A stretch of DNA of 64,000 nucleotides from NCBI GenBank assembly GCA_035535015.1, contig DATLQU010000040.1:1-64000 (forward strand). The letters are read 5' to 3'. A program made the translations under genes and the position numbers. The DNA is from Palsa-661 sp035535015. Lineage in GTDB: Bacteria > Actinomycetota > Acidimicrobiia > Acidimicrobiales > UBA8190. Each line of letters starts with the position of its first letter. Positions within the stretch are counted from its first letter, which is position 1. Shown here piece after piece: positions 33,889 through 42,944 of this stretch. A model generated the notes under the pieces. The model had not been told where the DNA came from. It did no database searches and saw only the letters and a list, made by a program, of their open reading frames with translations.

Positions 33889-35886
33889 GTGTCCCTGCCC
33901 CCGTCCATCATCCTCGAGGGCGCCATCCTCGGTCTCGACTACGGCCTGCTGGCCGTGGGCCTCGTCCTCATCTACCGGACCAGCCGGGTGGTCAACTTCG
34001 CCCAGGGCCAGCTGGGCGTGGTGGCGGCGGTCTTCCTGGTGAAGCTCTTCTACGACTTCGGCTTCAACTACTGGGTGGCCCTGGTCATCTCCGTGGCCCT
34101 GGCCGCCGCCGTCGGGGCGCTGTCCGAGCTGGTGCTGCGCCGTCTGTTCAACCGGCCCCGGGTGATGGTGATGGTGGCCACCATCGGCTTGTCCCAGGTG
34201 CTGTTCCTGTTCACCGTCTTTCCCTTCATCCGGCCCAAGAAGCTGTTCCAGGCCTTCCCTGTGCCCATCGACTGGACCTTCCACGTGGGCACCTTCCTCT
34301 TCTCCCCCGGCGATGTCCTCACCTTGATGGTGGCGCCGGTGGTGGTCCTGGCGTTGGCCGCCTTCATCCGGTTCTCGTCGTGGGGACTGGCCATGCGGGC
34401 CATGGCCGAGAACGCCGAGTCGGCCCGGCTGTCGGGGATCTGGGTCCGGCGGACCTCCACCGTGGCCTGGACCCTGGCCGGAGCCCTGTCGGCCGTCACC
34501 GCCGTGCTGGCCTCGCCCAGTCAGACGAGCGCGCTGACCGAGGTGCTCAGCCCCGACCTGCTGCTCCTGGCCCTGCTGGCGGCGCTGATCGGCGGGATGG
34601 TCAGCCTTCCCGTCGCCTTCCTGGCCGGCATCGGCGTGGGCGTCGTCCTCGACGTCCTGCAGTGGAACATCACCAACCCCTCGTCGGGGCCGGCCACGGT
34701 CGAGCTCATCCTCTTCGTCCTGCTCCAGGGGGCCCTGCTCGTCCGGGCCGCCTCTCTGCAGAAGGGGGCCCGCGTGGGCGAACGGTCGTCATGGGCCATG
34801 GGGACCGCCGCCTTCCGACGAACGACCAAGGCGCTGCGAAAGACTGTCGGCTCCACCGGCGTGGGGGCGAGTCTTCTGCTCGTGGCCCTGCTGCCGTTCT
34901 TCGTGGGCGTGGGCCATTCGTTCCTGATGTCCCAGATCTGCATCTACGGGGTGATCGCCCTGTCGTTGACCGTGCTCACCGGATGGTCGGGCCAGGTCTC
35001 TCTGGGCCAGTTCGGTTTCGTGGCCGTCGGCGGCGACATCGCCTCCCACATCGGATCGGGCCTGCCCCTGATCGTGCTGCTCCCCGTGGCCGGCCTGGCC
35101 ACCGCCGTGGTCTCGGTCCTGGTCGGACTGACGGCCCTGCGTATCCGAGGTCTCTACCTGGCCGTGAGCACTTTGGGCTTCGCCCTGTTCATGCAGACGT
35201 CGGTTCTGGCCACGCCCTGCTTCAGCGTGCCGTTGCTCCACAAGCAGATCTGCTCCGGCCTGCCCAACCCCCAGTCCACCCTGCTCTCCCGGCCCTCGCT
35301 CTTCGGACTCAGCCTGAACTCGGAACCGGCTTTCGCCTGGTTCTCCCTCGGTGTTCTCGTCGTCTCGGTGGTCATGGTCCGGATCTGGCGCGACCGGGGA
35401 ATCGCCCGCCGGTTGATCGCCGTGCGCGACAACGAGATCGCCGCCGGCTCGGCCGGCATCCCCGTGGTCCGGACCAAGCTCCTGGCCTTCGCCCTGTCGG
35501 GCTTCATGGCCGGCTACGCCGGCGTCTGCCTGGCGTTCGCCACCGAACGGATCAGCACCAACACCTTCGACCCGACCTTCTCCATCCTGGTCGTCTCCAT
35601 GGTGGTCATCGGCGGCCTCGATTCGATCCCCGGGGCGCTGCTCGGCGCGCTCTACCTCGAAGGTCTGCCCGCCATCTTCGGCTCCACCCCGACGGTCGAG
35701 TTCTTGACGAGCGGGGTGGGGCTTCTGGCCTTCATCCTCTACCTGCCCGGTGGCCTGGCCCAACTGCTCCACAGTTTCGGCGATCTCGTCTCCGACGGCG
35801 TGGCCCAGCTCCAGACCCGGCGCCCGGACGCTCTCGACGGTCGACCAGGCGCGCACGGTGTGCCCCTGGACAAGGTGTTCCCATGA
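33889..35886 (+). CDS. Fused LivH-LivM branched-chain amino-acid-type ABC permease
   Basis: 665 residues. Residues ~1-295 match LivH (GAILGLDYGLLAVGLVLIYRTSRVVNFAQGQLG, in pieces). Residues ~325-630 match LivM (YGVIALSLTVLTGWSGQVSLGQFGFVAVGG and RLIAVRDNEIAAGSAGIPVVRTK, in pieces). Many hydrophobic segments are present. The two permeases are normally separate proteins. It begins with GTG six bases after the MFS-ATPase gene. Its last residues (VPLDKVFP) are encoded by the first, decayed copies of the 17-bp repeat that leads into livG, and its TGA is part of the first ATGA of that array. Confidence 0.9.
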   Translation: MSLPPSIILEGAILGLDYGLLAVGLVLIYRTSRVVNFAQGQLGVVAAVFLVKLFYDFGFNYWVALVISVALAAAVGALSELVLRRLFNRPRVMVMVATIGLSQVLFLFTVFPFIRPKKLFQAFPVPIDWTFHVGTFLFSPGDVLTLMVAPVVVLALAAFIRFSSWGLAMRAMAENAESARLSGIWVRRTSTVAWTLAGALSAVTAVLASPSQTSALTEVLSPDLLLLALLAALIGGMVSLPVAFLAGIGVGVVLDVLQWNITNPSSGPATVELILFVLLQGALLVRAASLQKGARVGERSSWAMGTAAFRRTTKALRKTVGSTGVGASLLLVALLPFFVGVGHSFLMSQICIYGVIALSLTVLTGWSGQVSLGQFGFVAVGGDIASHIGSGLPLIVLLPVAGLATAVVSVLVGLTALRIRGLYLAVSTLGFALFMQTSVLATPCFSVPLLHKQICSGLPNPQSTLLSRPSLFGLSLNSEPAFAWFSLGVLVVSVVMVRIWRDRGIARRLIAVRDNEIAAGSAGIPVVRTKLLAFALSGFMAGYAGVCLAFATERISTNTFDPTFSILVVSMVVIGGLDSIPGALLGALYLEGLPAIFGSTPTVEFLTSGVGLLAFILYLPGGLAQLLHSFGDLVSDGVAQLQTRRPDALDGRPGAHGVPLDKVFP

Positions 35887-36000
35887 GCACGGTGTGCCCA
35901 TGAACAAGGTGTTCCCATGAGCGCGGTGTGCCCATGAACAAGGTGTTCCCATGAGCGCGGTGTTCCCATGAGCGCGGTGTTCCCATGAGCGCGGTCTTCC
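35849..36000 (+). repeat. 17-bp tandem array forming a chain of seven ATGA stop/start overlaps
   Basis: ATG codons lie at 35883, 35900, 35917, 35934, 35951, 35968 and 35985, exactly 17 bases apart. Each of the first six opens a six-codon reading frame whose TGA is shared with the next ATG (ATGA). The predicted peptides are MSTVCP, MNKVFP, MSAVCP, MNKVFP, MSAVFP and MSAVFP; the seventh ATG is the start of LivG (MSAVFP...). Each unit also has an AAGGTG or GCGGTG box just upstream. Two decayed units (35849-35882) encode the LivHM C terminus. The array could pass re-initiating ribosomes from livHM to livG. Confidence 0.9.
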
Positions 36001-36938
36001 CCGAGAGCGGGGCGGCCGTGGCGGTGCCGGCGGCGGTGACGACGGAGAAGGGTGGGCCCGCCCGGCTCGACATCGAGGGTCTGGTGGTGGCCTTCGGCGG
36101 CCTGCAGGCCGTGGCCGGGGTGAGCCTGGCCGTGGAGGCCGGGGCCATCGTCGGGCTCATCGGGGCCAACGGGTCGGGCAAGACGACGCTGCTCGACGCC
36201 GTGTCGGGTCTCGTCTCCCCGGCGGCGGGGAAGGTTCTTTTCGATCACGAGGATCTGGCCGACTACATCCCCGAGGAGCGGGCCCGGTTGGGGTTGGTTC
36301 GCTCCTTCCAGGACTGCCGGCTCTATCCGGAACTGTCGGTGGAGGACACGCTGTTGTTGTGTGAAGACGCCCGGCATCGGGTCGACGTGTTGTCCACCAC
36401 CTTGCAGTTGCCGTGGGCCCGGCGCGCCGAGCGGGACAAGCGCAAGGCGGTGGACCGGGTGATCGGCTCCTTCGGGCTGGAAAGGTTCCGCTATCACTCG
36501 ACGGCCCATCTGTCGACGGGCACCCGCCGGGTGGTCGACCTGGCCTCCATCGTTCTGGCCGAACCCCGGCTGCTGCTGCTCGATGAGCCCACGGCCGGCA
36601 TCGCCCAACGCGAGGCGGAAGCCTTCATCCCGTTGCTGCGGCGGCTGCACGAGGTGACCGACTCCACCATCCTCATCGTCGAGCACGATGTCCCCCTCGT
36701 CTTCGAGCTGTGTTCGACGGTGGTCGTCATGCAGACGGGGGAGGTGGTGGCCGCCGGTTCGCCCGACGAGGTGCGGGGCGACCCCGGCGCCCTGGCCGCT
36801 TATCTGGGGGCGAGTGACGAGGCCATCAACGTCTCGGGGCCGGCTCCGGCTTCCGGAGCATCGCCGGCACCGTCACCGTCTCCGGAAGCATCGCCGGCAC
36901 CGTCACAGTCGACCCCGCCGTCGGCGCCGGGCGGGTGA
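35985..36938 (+). CDS. livG: LivG-type ABC transporter ATPase
   Basis: 317 residues. It carries Walker A (GANGSGKTTLLDAVSG), LVRSFQDCRLYPELSVEDTL (the LivG Q-loop area), Walker B (LLLLDEPTAGI) and switch His in ILIVEHDVPLV. The signature reads HLSTGTRRVVDLA instead of the usual LSGG(Q/E), a weakly degenerate form. The C-terminal ~35 residues are Ala/Ser/Pro-rich and encoded by near-perfect DNA repeats (36850-36910). Its start is the last ATG of the 17-bp array. It pairs with the LivF part of the MFS fusion to drive the LivHM permease. Confidence 0.9.
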   Translation: MSAVFPESGAAVAVPAAVTTEKGGPARLDIEGLVVAFGGLQAVAGVSLAVEAGAIVGLIGANGSGKTTLLDAVSGLVSPAAGKVLFDHEDLADYIPEERARLGLVRSFQDCRLYPELSVEDTLLLCEDARHRVDVLSTTLQLPWARRAERDKRKAVDRVIGSFGLERFRYHSTAHLSTGTRRVVDLASIVLAEPRLLLLDEPTAGIAQREAEAFIPLLRRLHEVTDSTILIVEHDVPLVFELCSTVVVMQTGEVVAAGSPDEVRGDPGALAAYLGASDEAINVSGPAPASGASPAPSPSPEASPAPSQSTPPSAPGG

Positions 36939-36945
36939 GGCGACG

Positions 36946-39333
36946 ATGACGGCCGGCGCCCTCGACGGCATCCGGGTGCTCGACCTCTCTCAGGGGATCG
37001 CCGGGCCCCTCGGGGTGCTGTTGCTGGCCGAACACGGCGCCGACGTGATCAAGGTCGAGCCGCCCGGCGGCGACCCCTTCCGCGCGTACGAGGGATCGCG
37101 GTGCTGGAACCGCAGCCGTCGTTCGGTGATCGTCGACCTGACATCGGACGAGGGACGGGCGCAGTTCCGCCGGCTCGCCGCCGAGGCCGACGTCGTCGTC
37201 GAGAGCTTCCGTCCCGGCGTAGCCGGACGCCTCGGCTTCGGCTACGACGAACTGCGGGCCATCGACGACCGGATCATCCTGGTGTCGTGCCCCGCCTATC
37301 CCCCCGGACACCGGTTGGCCGGGCGACCGGGCTACGACGCTCTCGTGCAGGCGACGAGCGGTCAGATGTGGGCCCAACCGGGCTGGCGTCCGGGGCCCAT
37401 CTTCCTGCACATGCCCGTGCCCTCCATGGGCGCCGCCTTCCTGGTGAGCGCCGGAGCGCTGGCGGCGCTGTCAGCGCGCCAGGGCACCGGGCGGGGACAG
37501 CACGTGCAGACGTCTCTGTTGCAGGGGGCACTGCTTTATACGACGCAGCTCTACCAGGACGCGGAGTTGGCCCAGCCCGGTTACCACGAGCTGATGGCCA
37601 AGACCTATCCGCCCGGCATCCACCAGACCATGCTCTTCGAGTGTGCGGCGGGCGGGTGGATCCACATCTCGGTCATGTCCGGTCTGCCGCCGCTGGCCAC
37701 TCTCGACGAGGTCATCGGGCTCGACGACGCCCCCGACATCCTCACCCTGATGGGACTCTCGCCGACCGAGCGCGCCGCCCTCGACGTCAGGCGGCGGACC
37801 AGGATGCGCTCGTGGGACCGTGACGAGCTGGTCGAGCAGCTGCGTCGGGCCAACCATGCGGCGGAGGCGGTGGTGCCGGCCCATGAGGTGCTGCGCCACG
37901 TCCAGACCATCGCCAACGACACCGTGGCCACCGTGCACGACCCCGAGCGCGGTGCCACCCGCCAGATGGGAGTGCCCATCCATCTGCTCGGCACCCCGGG
38001 GGCCGTCCGGGGTCCCCAACCGCGGCCCGGTGAGCACAGCGAAGCCGTCCTGGGGGCGCCCGCCGTGCCCCGCCACGGCGCGGCCGGGGCCACTGGGCCG
38101 CCGCCGGCCTCCTCTCCGTTCGCCCTCGGAGGAATCCGGGTGGTCGACTTCGGCCAGTACCTGGCCGGTCCCTTCGGGCCCATGATCCTGTCCGACCTCG
38201 GCGCCGACGTCGTGAAGGTGGAGCCGATCACCGGTGACTCGATGCGTTTCTCGGCCAAGCCGTTCATCGGCTGTCAGCGGGGCAAGCGCTCGCTGGCTCT
38301 CGACCTGAAGCATCCCCGGGGCCTGGAGGCGGCCAGCCGTTTGGTGGCCGGGGCCGACGTCGTCCACCACAACATGACCCGGGGCGTAGCCAGCCGGCTC
38401 GGGATCGACTATGCCGCGTGTCGCGCCCTGCGGGCCGACATCATCTACTGCAACACCTACGCCTACGGCCTGGATGACCCGTTGGGACGTTTCGGCGGTC
38501 TCGACCCGCTCTACCAGGCGTCGTCGGGCATCGAATACGAGGCCGGTGCCGTGCCCAGCGGGAACGACCCCCTCTACCTGCGCTTCGGAATGTGCGATAC
38601 GGCCAACGCCATGTTGTCCGTCGTCGGCGTGCTGTTGGCCCTCGTCCACCGGGCCCGCACCGGTGAGGGTCAGGAACTGTGGACGTCGCTGCACGACGGA
38701 GGCATCGTCTTCACCTCCGACGCCTGGACAGGAGCCGACGGCGCCGTCTGGGACCGGCCCCACCTCGACGCCGGCCTCCACGGAACGGCCGCCCTCTACC
38801 GGCTCTACCAGACGGCAGGCGAGGGATGGATCTGTCTGGCGGCGGTGACCGACGACCAGTGGCGGGGACTGTGCCGGGCGCTCGATCGGGAAAGGCTCGC
38901 CGGGGACGAGCGCTTCTCCACGGCCTCGGCCCGACGGCGCGGACGTGAGCAGCTGGAAGAGGAATTGCAGGCGGCGTTTCTCACCCGACCCGCATCCGAG
39001 TGGTCGGCTCTGCTCGACGCCGCCGGTGTCCCCAACGAGGTGCCGGTGGACACCGACGACGGCCGGACCTTTCTGCAGGACGAGGAGAACGCGGCGCTCG
39101 GCCTGGTGGCCGATTACGAACACGCGGTGCTCGGCCGGCTGCGGCAGTTCGGCCAGCTGATCCAGCTGTCGGAGACACCGGGACGGATCGCCGGACCGCC
39201 CCCGAGGGTGGGCGAGCACACCCGCGCCCTGCTGCACGAGGTCGGCTACCGCGACGACGATGTCGACTCTCTCGTCGCCGACAGTGTGGCCTACGAACCC
39301 GATGACACCTACGCCGACCGCTTCGTGACCTGA
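36946..39333 (+). CDS. Double CaiB/BaiF (family III) CoA transferase in one chain
   Basis: 795 residues made of two full-length family III CoA-transferase halves. The first (1-~375) opens GALDGIRVLDLSQGIAGPLG, with the candidate catalytic Asp131 in GRPGYDALVQATSGQM. The second (~385-795) opens FALGGIRVVDFGQYLAGPFG, with the matching Asp in FGGLDPLYQASSGIE. A Pro/Ala linker joins them. These enzymes form interlocked dimers, so a fused chain may fold as an internal heterodimer. They move CoA between carboxylic acids. The gene starts 7 bases after livG, suggesting that the imported compound or a product is activated as its CoA thioester. Confidence 0.9.
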   Translation: MTAGALDGIRVLDLSQGIAGPLGVLLLAEHGADVIKVEPPGGDPFRAYEGSRCWNRSRRSVIVDLTSDEGRAQFRRLAAEADVVVESFRPGVAGRLGFGYDELRAIDDRIILVSCPAYPPGHRLAGRPGYDALVQATSGQMWAQPGWRPGPIFLHMPVPSMGAAFLVSAGALAALSARQGTGRGQHVQTSLLQGALLYTTQLYQDAELAQPGYHELMAKTYPPGIHQTMLFECAAGGWIHISVMSGLPPLATLDEVIGLDDAPDILTLMGLSPTERAALDVRRRTRMRSWDRDELVEQLRRANHAAEAVVPAHEVLRHVQTIANDTVATVHDPERGATRQMGVPIHLLGTPGAVRGPQPRPGEHSEAVLGAPAVPRHGAAGATGPPPASSPFALGGIRVVDFGQYLAGPFGPMILSDLGADVVKVEPITGDSMRFSAKPFIGCQRGKRSLALDLKHPRGLEAASRLVAGADVVHHNMTRGVASRLGIDYAACRALRADIIYCNTYAYGLDDPLGRFGGLDPLYQASSGIEYEAGAVPSGNDPLYLRFGMCDTANAMLSVVGVLLALVHRARTGEGQELWTSLHDGGIVFTSDAWTGADGAVWDRPHLDAGLHGTAALYRLYQTAGEGWICLAAVTDDQWRGLCRALDRERLAGDERFSTASARRRGREQLEEELQAAFLTRPASEWSALLDAAGVPNEVPVDTDDGRTFLQDEENAALGLVADYEHAVLGRLRQFGQLIQLSETPGRIAGPPPRVGEHTRALLHEVGYRDDDVDSLVADSVAYEPDDTYADRFVT

Positions 39334-39343
39334 GGGAGCGGGC

Positions 39344-40204
39344 TCAGGTCGATTCGGTGAGCGGTCGGGCGGGACCGTAAGGCCGGGGGCCGCGCAGGGT
39401 CACCCGGTGGGCGATGCGCAGCGCGTCGCCGTAGTCGTCGAGGGCGTAGTGCAGGGTGGCCCGGTTGTCCCAGAAGGCCACGGCCCCCACCGACCACCGG
39501 AAGCGGCAGCCGAACTCGGGCCGCTGGCAGTGGCGGTAGAGCAGATCGAGAAGCGCGGCGCTTTCGAGGGGGGAGAAGCCCTCGATGAATTTCGTGAACT
39601 GCGAGTTGACGAAGAGGCCGTTGCGGCCCGTCTCGGGGTGGGTGCGGACGACGGGATGCGACGTCGGCAGCAGCTTCTCGTGCCGCTTGCCGTCCCACTC
39701 GTACCCACCGTTGGCCTCGACGTCGGCGGCGAAGAACGGATCGTGGTGCCAGGCGATGAGCCCGTCACAGAAGGCCCGCATGGGCGCCGACAGCGCGTCG
39801 TAGGCGGCCTGCAGGCTCACCCACATCGTGTCTCCTCCCACCGCCGGCGCCTGGCGCATGTGGAGGATCGAGCCGAGCGGCGGGGTGGCCAGGAAGGTGA
39901 CGTCGGTGTGCCACCACGAGGCGCGGTCCTCGCGGCCGTCGATGGGGAGCACCTCGGGGTGGCCCTCGAGCGAGGCGATCACCGGGTGGGCCGGGGTGAC
40001 CTCACCGAATTGGCGGGCGAACTCCGTCTGCCGCTCGGGACTCAGATCCTGATCGGGGAAGAACAGCACGAGATGGTGGGCCAGTGCCGCCCGGATCCGG
40101 GCCACCACGGCCTCGCCCAGGGGTCGGGCCAGATCGAGGCCGTGGACCTCGGCGCCGATGACGGGGGAGATCGGTCTGATGTCGAGATCCGTCGCCGTGA
40201 CCAC
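39344..40204 (-). CDS. TauD/TfdA-family Fe(II)/2-oxoglutarate dioxygenase
   Basis: 286 residues with an intact iron triad: His99 and Asp101 in WWHTDVTF and His266 in AHRVTLRG. The 2-oxoglutarate region DNRATLHYALDDYG is also present. Family members hydroxylate sulfonates, alkyl sulfates or aryloxyalkanoates next to the heteroatom, releasing sulfite, sulfate or phenol. It is convergent with the CoA-transferase gene and divergent from the binding-protein gene. The locus may therefore handle an organosulfur or ether-type compound, which is inference. A GTG start at 40204 gives the usual length. Confidence 0.87.
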   Translation of the reverse strand: MVTATDLDIRPISPVIGAEVHGLDLARPLGEAVVARIRAALAHHLVLFFPDQDLSPERQTEFARQFGEVTPAHPVIASLEGHPEVLPIDGREDRASWWHTDVTFLATPPLGSILHMRQAPAVGGDTMWVSLQAAYDALSAPMRAFCDGLIAWHHDPFFAADVEANGGYEWDGKRHEKLLPTSHPVVRTHPETGRNGLFVNSQFTKFIEGFSPLESAALLDLLYRHCQRPEFGCRFRWSVGAVAFWDNRATLHYALDDYGDALRIAHRVTLRGPRPYGPARPLTEST

Positions 40205-40341
40205 GGACCCATGGTGCCCCAGTCCACTCCCGGCGACAACCTGCCGGGTGCGCCGAGATGGGGCCGCCTAACGTGTGCGACCGGCGTGGCACCCGTCGCC
40301 GGTCGACGGCGCGGGGGCCCGGCGACCAGGGAGCGTGGACG

Positions 40342-41856
40342 ATGGTGAAGTCGGTATCCGGGGGCGGGACACGGTGGCGCGACAGGTCGGTGCATCGATC
40401 GGTGCACCACCGTTTGGGCGCCCCGGCGGCGCTGTCCGTGGTGATGGGGGTCCTCGTGACCTTGGCGCCGGCGATCCCGTCGGCGTCGGCTTCGTCGGCC
40501 CCGTCGGCCGCCGTGAAGGTTCTCGACAACGCCAGCCGCAGCAGCCGCGGCGTCAGCGTCACCAAGATCAACGTCGTCTTCCCCGTGTCGAACCTGACCA
40601 CCCTGTCGTCGAACTTCGGGTTCCTCGGCGACGCCGAGTTCGCCGCCCAGACCAAGGCCATCCACACCTACGTGAACGCGGCGAATGCCCACGGTGGCAT
40701 CAACGGCCGGAAGATCAACCCGATGATCGTGAATTTCGACCCCACCAGCGAGTCGGGCATGCGCGCCCTGTGCAAGCAGTGGACCGAGGGCAGTCCACCG
40801 GTCTTCGCCGTGGTCGACGGCCTCGGCTCGTGGACCGGGGACAACCAGCTCTGCATCACCCAGGAGGGCCACACCCCCTTCATCGCCCAGTGGACGACGA
40901 CCACCAATTGGACGAAGGCAGGCGCTCCCTACCTGTGGTGGACCGGCCCCGACCAGGCGTCGATCCTGGCCACCCTGGTGGCTTGGGCCAAGGGGGCGCA
41001 CCTGATGGGCGGGAACCGGAAGCTGGCCATCGTGGCCGGGGACCGGGCCAGCGACCAGAAGGCCCTCAAGTCCTACCTGCTGCCCGATCTCAAGCGGGCC
41101 GGGATCCCGGCACCGATGGTCGAGACCATTCCCGCCAATCCCTCGGACACGGCCTCGACCGGTTCCGCCGCCCCTCTGATCGTGCAGCACCTGCAGGCGG
41201 CCGGCATCAACTCGGTGATCCCCCTCATACCGTTCAACGCCCTCTTCCCCTACCTGCAGGCCGAGGCTCAACAGCACTACTACCCCAAGCTGCTGCTGTC
41301 GGACTACGAGGGTTCCATCAACGTCACCCTCGGGCTCATCCCGGCGCCCTATGAGAAAGAGCTGAACGGACAGGAGGGGATCACGGCCGAGACGTTGGGC
41401 GGCGTGGACGGGCCGACGTCGCTCGTGGGCCAGGGCGGCTACGACGCCGGGGTGGCGAACTGCTACAAGATCTGGCACGCCGCCAATCCCAAGCCCATCT
41501 CGGGGCAGACCCTCATCCACGGCGAGGCGGCGTCTCCCTACATCGAGGAGCAGGGGCCGACCGCCGGATGGTGCCAGGGCATCGAGCTGTTCACGGCGGC
41601 GGCCAAGAAGGCGGGGCGGAACCTCACGCGGCGCAGCTTCGTCCAGGCCATGGCCGGCATCAAGAAATTCACCGGCACATATTCCCCGACCCTGAGTTTC
41701 AGGCCGGGCAAGTTCGCCGGACCCGACCAGTACCAGGTGGTCCAGCTGCACAACAACGTGCCGGCCTCCTCGGCCTGCGCGCTCACCTACCAGAAGATCA
41801 CGCAAGGAACCTGCTGGCGCGTGGTCCAGAGCTGGAAACCCCTTGTCACCTCCTGA
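40342..41856 (+). CDS. LivJ-type periplasmic substrate-binding protein
   Basis: 504 residues from the ATG at 40342 (preceded by AGGGAG). A signal peptide with arginine-rich start and hydrophobic core ends near ASASS. The body is a type I periplasmic-binding fold: INVVFPVSNLTTL, YVNAANAHGGINGRKINPMIVNFD (in pieces), KLAIVAGDRASDQKAL and a C-terminal lobe with FTAAAKKAGRNLTRRSFVQAM. This is the receptor for the LivHM/LivG/LivF-type transporter encoded upstream. At ~500 residues it is longer than classical LivJ (about 370). The ligand is unknown. Confidence 0.87.
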   Translation: MVKSVSGGGTRWRDRSVHRSVHHRLGAPAALSVVMGVLVTLAPAIPSASASSAPSAAVKVLDNASRSSRGVSVTKINVVFPVSNLTTLSSNFGFLGDAEFAAQTKAIHTYVNAANAHGGINGRKINPMIVNFDPTSESGMRALCKQWTEGSPPVFAVVDGLGSWTGDNQLCITQEGHTPFIAQWTTTTNWTKAGAPYLWWTGPDQASILATLVAWAKGAHLMGGNRKLAIVAGDRASDQKALKSYLLPDLKRAGIPAPMVETIPANPSDTASTGSAAPLIVQHLQAAGINSVIPLIPFNALFPYLQAEAQQHYYPKLLLSDYEGSINVTLGLIPAPYEKELNGQEGITAETLGGVDGPTSLVGQGGYDAGVANCYKIWHAANPKPISGQTLIHGEAASPYIEEQGPTAGWCQGIELFTAAAKKAGRNLTRRSFVQAMAGIKKFTGTYSPTLSFRPGKFAGPDQYQVVQLHNNVPASSACALTYQKITQGTCWRVVQSWKPLVTS

Positions 41857-42943
41857 CACGGGGTCAGCGCCTGACGCGGGGTCACCTCCCGACCCGGCGT
41901 CACCGCCGCACAACGTCGGGCGACAGCGGAACTTCTCGCCCTGGTATTCGTGGATGGTCCGCCTGCAGGAGCAGCGGCAGGCCGACCCTCTGCCGCCCGC
42001 CGGCGACCCGGGCCTCGAAGACTGGCGGATCCGCTGCCGGGCGCGTCTCTACGAGCTTCTCGGTCCCCTCCCGGTCCCCGTGCCTCTGGCCACCGAGACG
42101 CTCGAGTCGGTGCCGTGTCGGGGTTACACCCGGCACACGGTCGTCTTCGACACCGAGGAGACGATGTCGGTCCCGGCCTATCTCCTGGTGCCCGACGGTC
42201 GGACCACTCCGGGCCCCGCCGTCCTCGCCGCCCACGGCCACGGGCCCGGTAAGGCCCTTGTCTGCGGCCTGGCGGAGTCCGACTCGCCCAACGGCGACTA
42301 CGCCGTCCAACTCGCCTTGCGGGGATTCGTGGTACTCGCCCCCGATCTGCGCTGCTTCGGCCAAAGAGCGGACTGGACACCGCCCGATCACTACATCTGC
42401 GACACCAATCTGGTCCACGCCGTCATGGCCGGGGAGAACCCGCTGACCCAGAATTTGTGGGACCTGGCCCGGTGCCTCGACGTGCTCGAGGCTCATCCTC
42501 TGGTGGACGCCGGCCGCATCGGCATGGTCGGCCTCTCCTACGGCGGCACCATGACCCTCTTCCTGGCGGCCTGGGACGAGCGGGTGGCCGCCTGCGTGGT
42601 GAGCGGCTACTTCTCGTCGTGGGCGGAGTCGCACAAGATGCCCTGGAACATGTGTGGCTCGCAGGTGCTGCCGGGAATGCTGGGCCGGATCGAGCACGTC
42701 GACCTCGGCGCCCTGGTGGCCCCCCGGCCCCTGCTGGTGGAGAGCGGCACCCAGGACGATCTCTTCCCGGCGCCGGTGGCGGCGGCCGGCTGCGAGCGGC
42801 TGCGCGGCGTCTACGAAGCCCTGGGCGTGAGCGGGGACCGGATCGTCCACGACGTCTTCGACGGCGGCCACCAGTGGTACGGGACGACCGCCTACCCGTT
42901 CCTCGACCGCTGGCTGGCCGGCCACGGGCCATCCACGGGGTAG
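41843..42943 (+). CDS. Alpha/beta-hydrolase (dienelactone-hydrolase / acetyl-esterase type)
   Basis: Up to 366 residues. PAVLAAHGHGPGK is the oxyanion-hole strand, GMVGLSYGGTM the nucleophile elbow (Ser), LLVESGTQDDLFP carries the acid Asp and DGGHQW the catalytic His. The start is uncertain: a TTG overlaps the binding-protein gene by 14 bases, while the first ATG (41954) would cut into the conserved FSPWYSWMVRLQEQ segment. The N-terminal 25 residues from the TTG are Pro/Asp repeats. It is co-transcribed with the binding protein and may process the imported ester or lactone. Confidence 0.82.
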   Translation: MSPPDTGSAPDAGSPPDPASPPHNVGRQRNFSPWYSWMVRLQEQRQADPLPPAGDPGLEDWRIRCRARLYELLGPLPVPVPLATETLESVPCRGYTRHTVVFDTEETMSVPAYLLVPDGRTTPGPAVLAAHGHGPGKALVCGLAESDSPNGDYAVQLALRGFVVLAPDLRCFGQRADWTPPDHYICDTNLVHAVMAGENPLTQNLWDLARCLDVLEAHPLVDAGRIGMVGLSYGGTMTLFLAAWDERVAACVVSGYFSSWAESHKMPWNMCGSQVLPGMLGRIEHVDLGALVAPRPLLVESGTQDDLFPAPVAAAGCERLRGVYEALGVSGDRIVHDVFDGGHQWYGTTAYPFLDRWLAGHGPSTG

Positions 42944-42944
42944 C

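Noticed and set aside
35849..36000. Short regular repeats considered as a CRISPR array
   Set aside because: The 17-bp units abut with no spacers, no leader and no cas genes nearby.
35739..36686. Minus-strand frames rich in GTPRSWEHLVHG-type repeats
   Set aside because: These are the antisense reading of the 17-bp array and livG; no start signal or family.
37471..39237. 588-codon minus-strand open frame
   Set aside because: It is antisense to the double CoA transferase and has no domain features.
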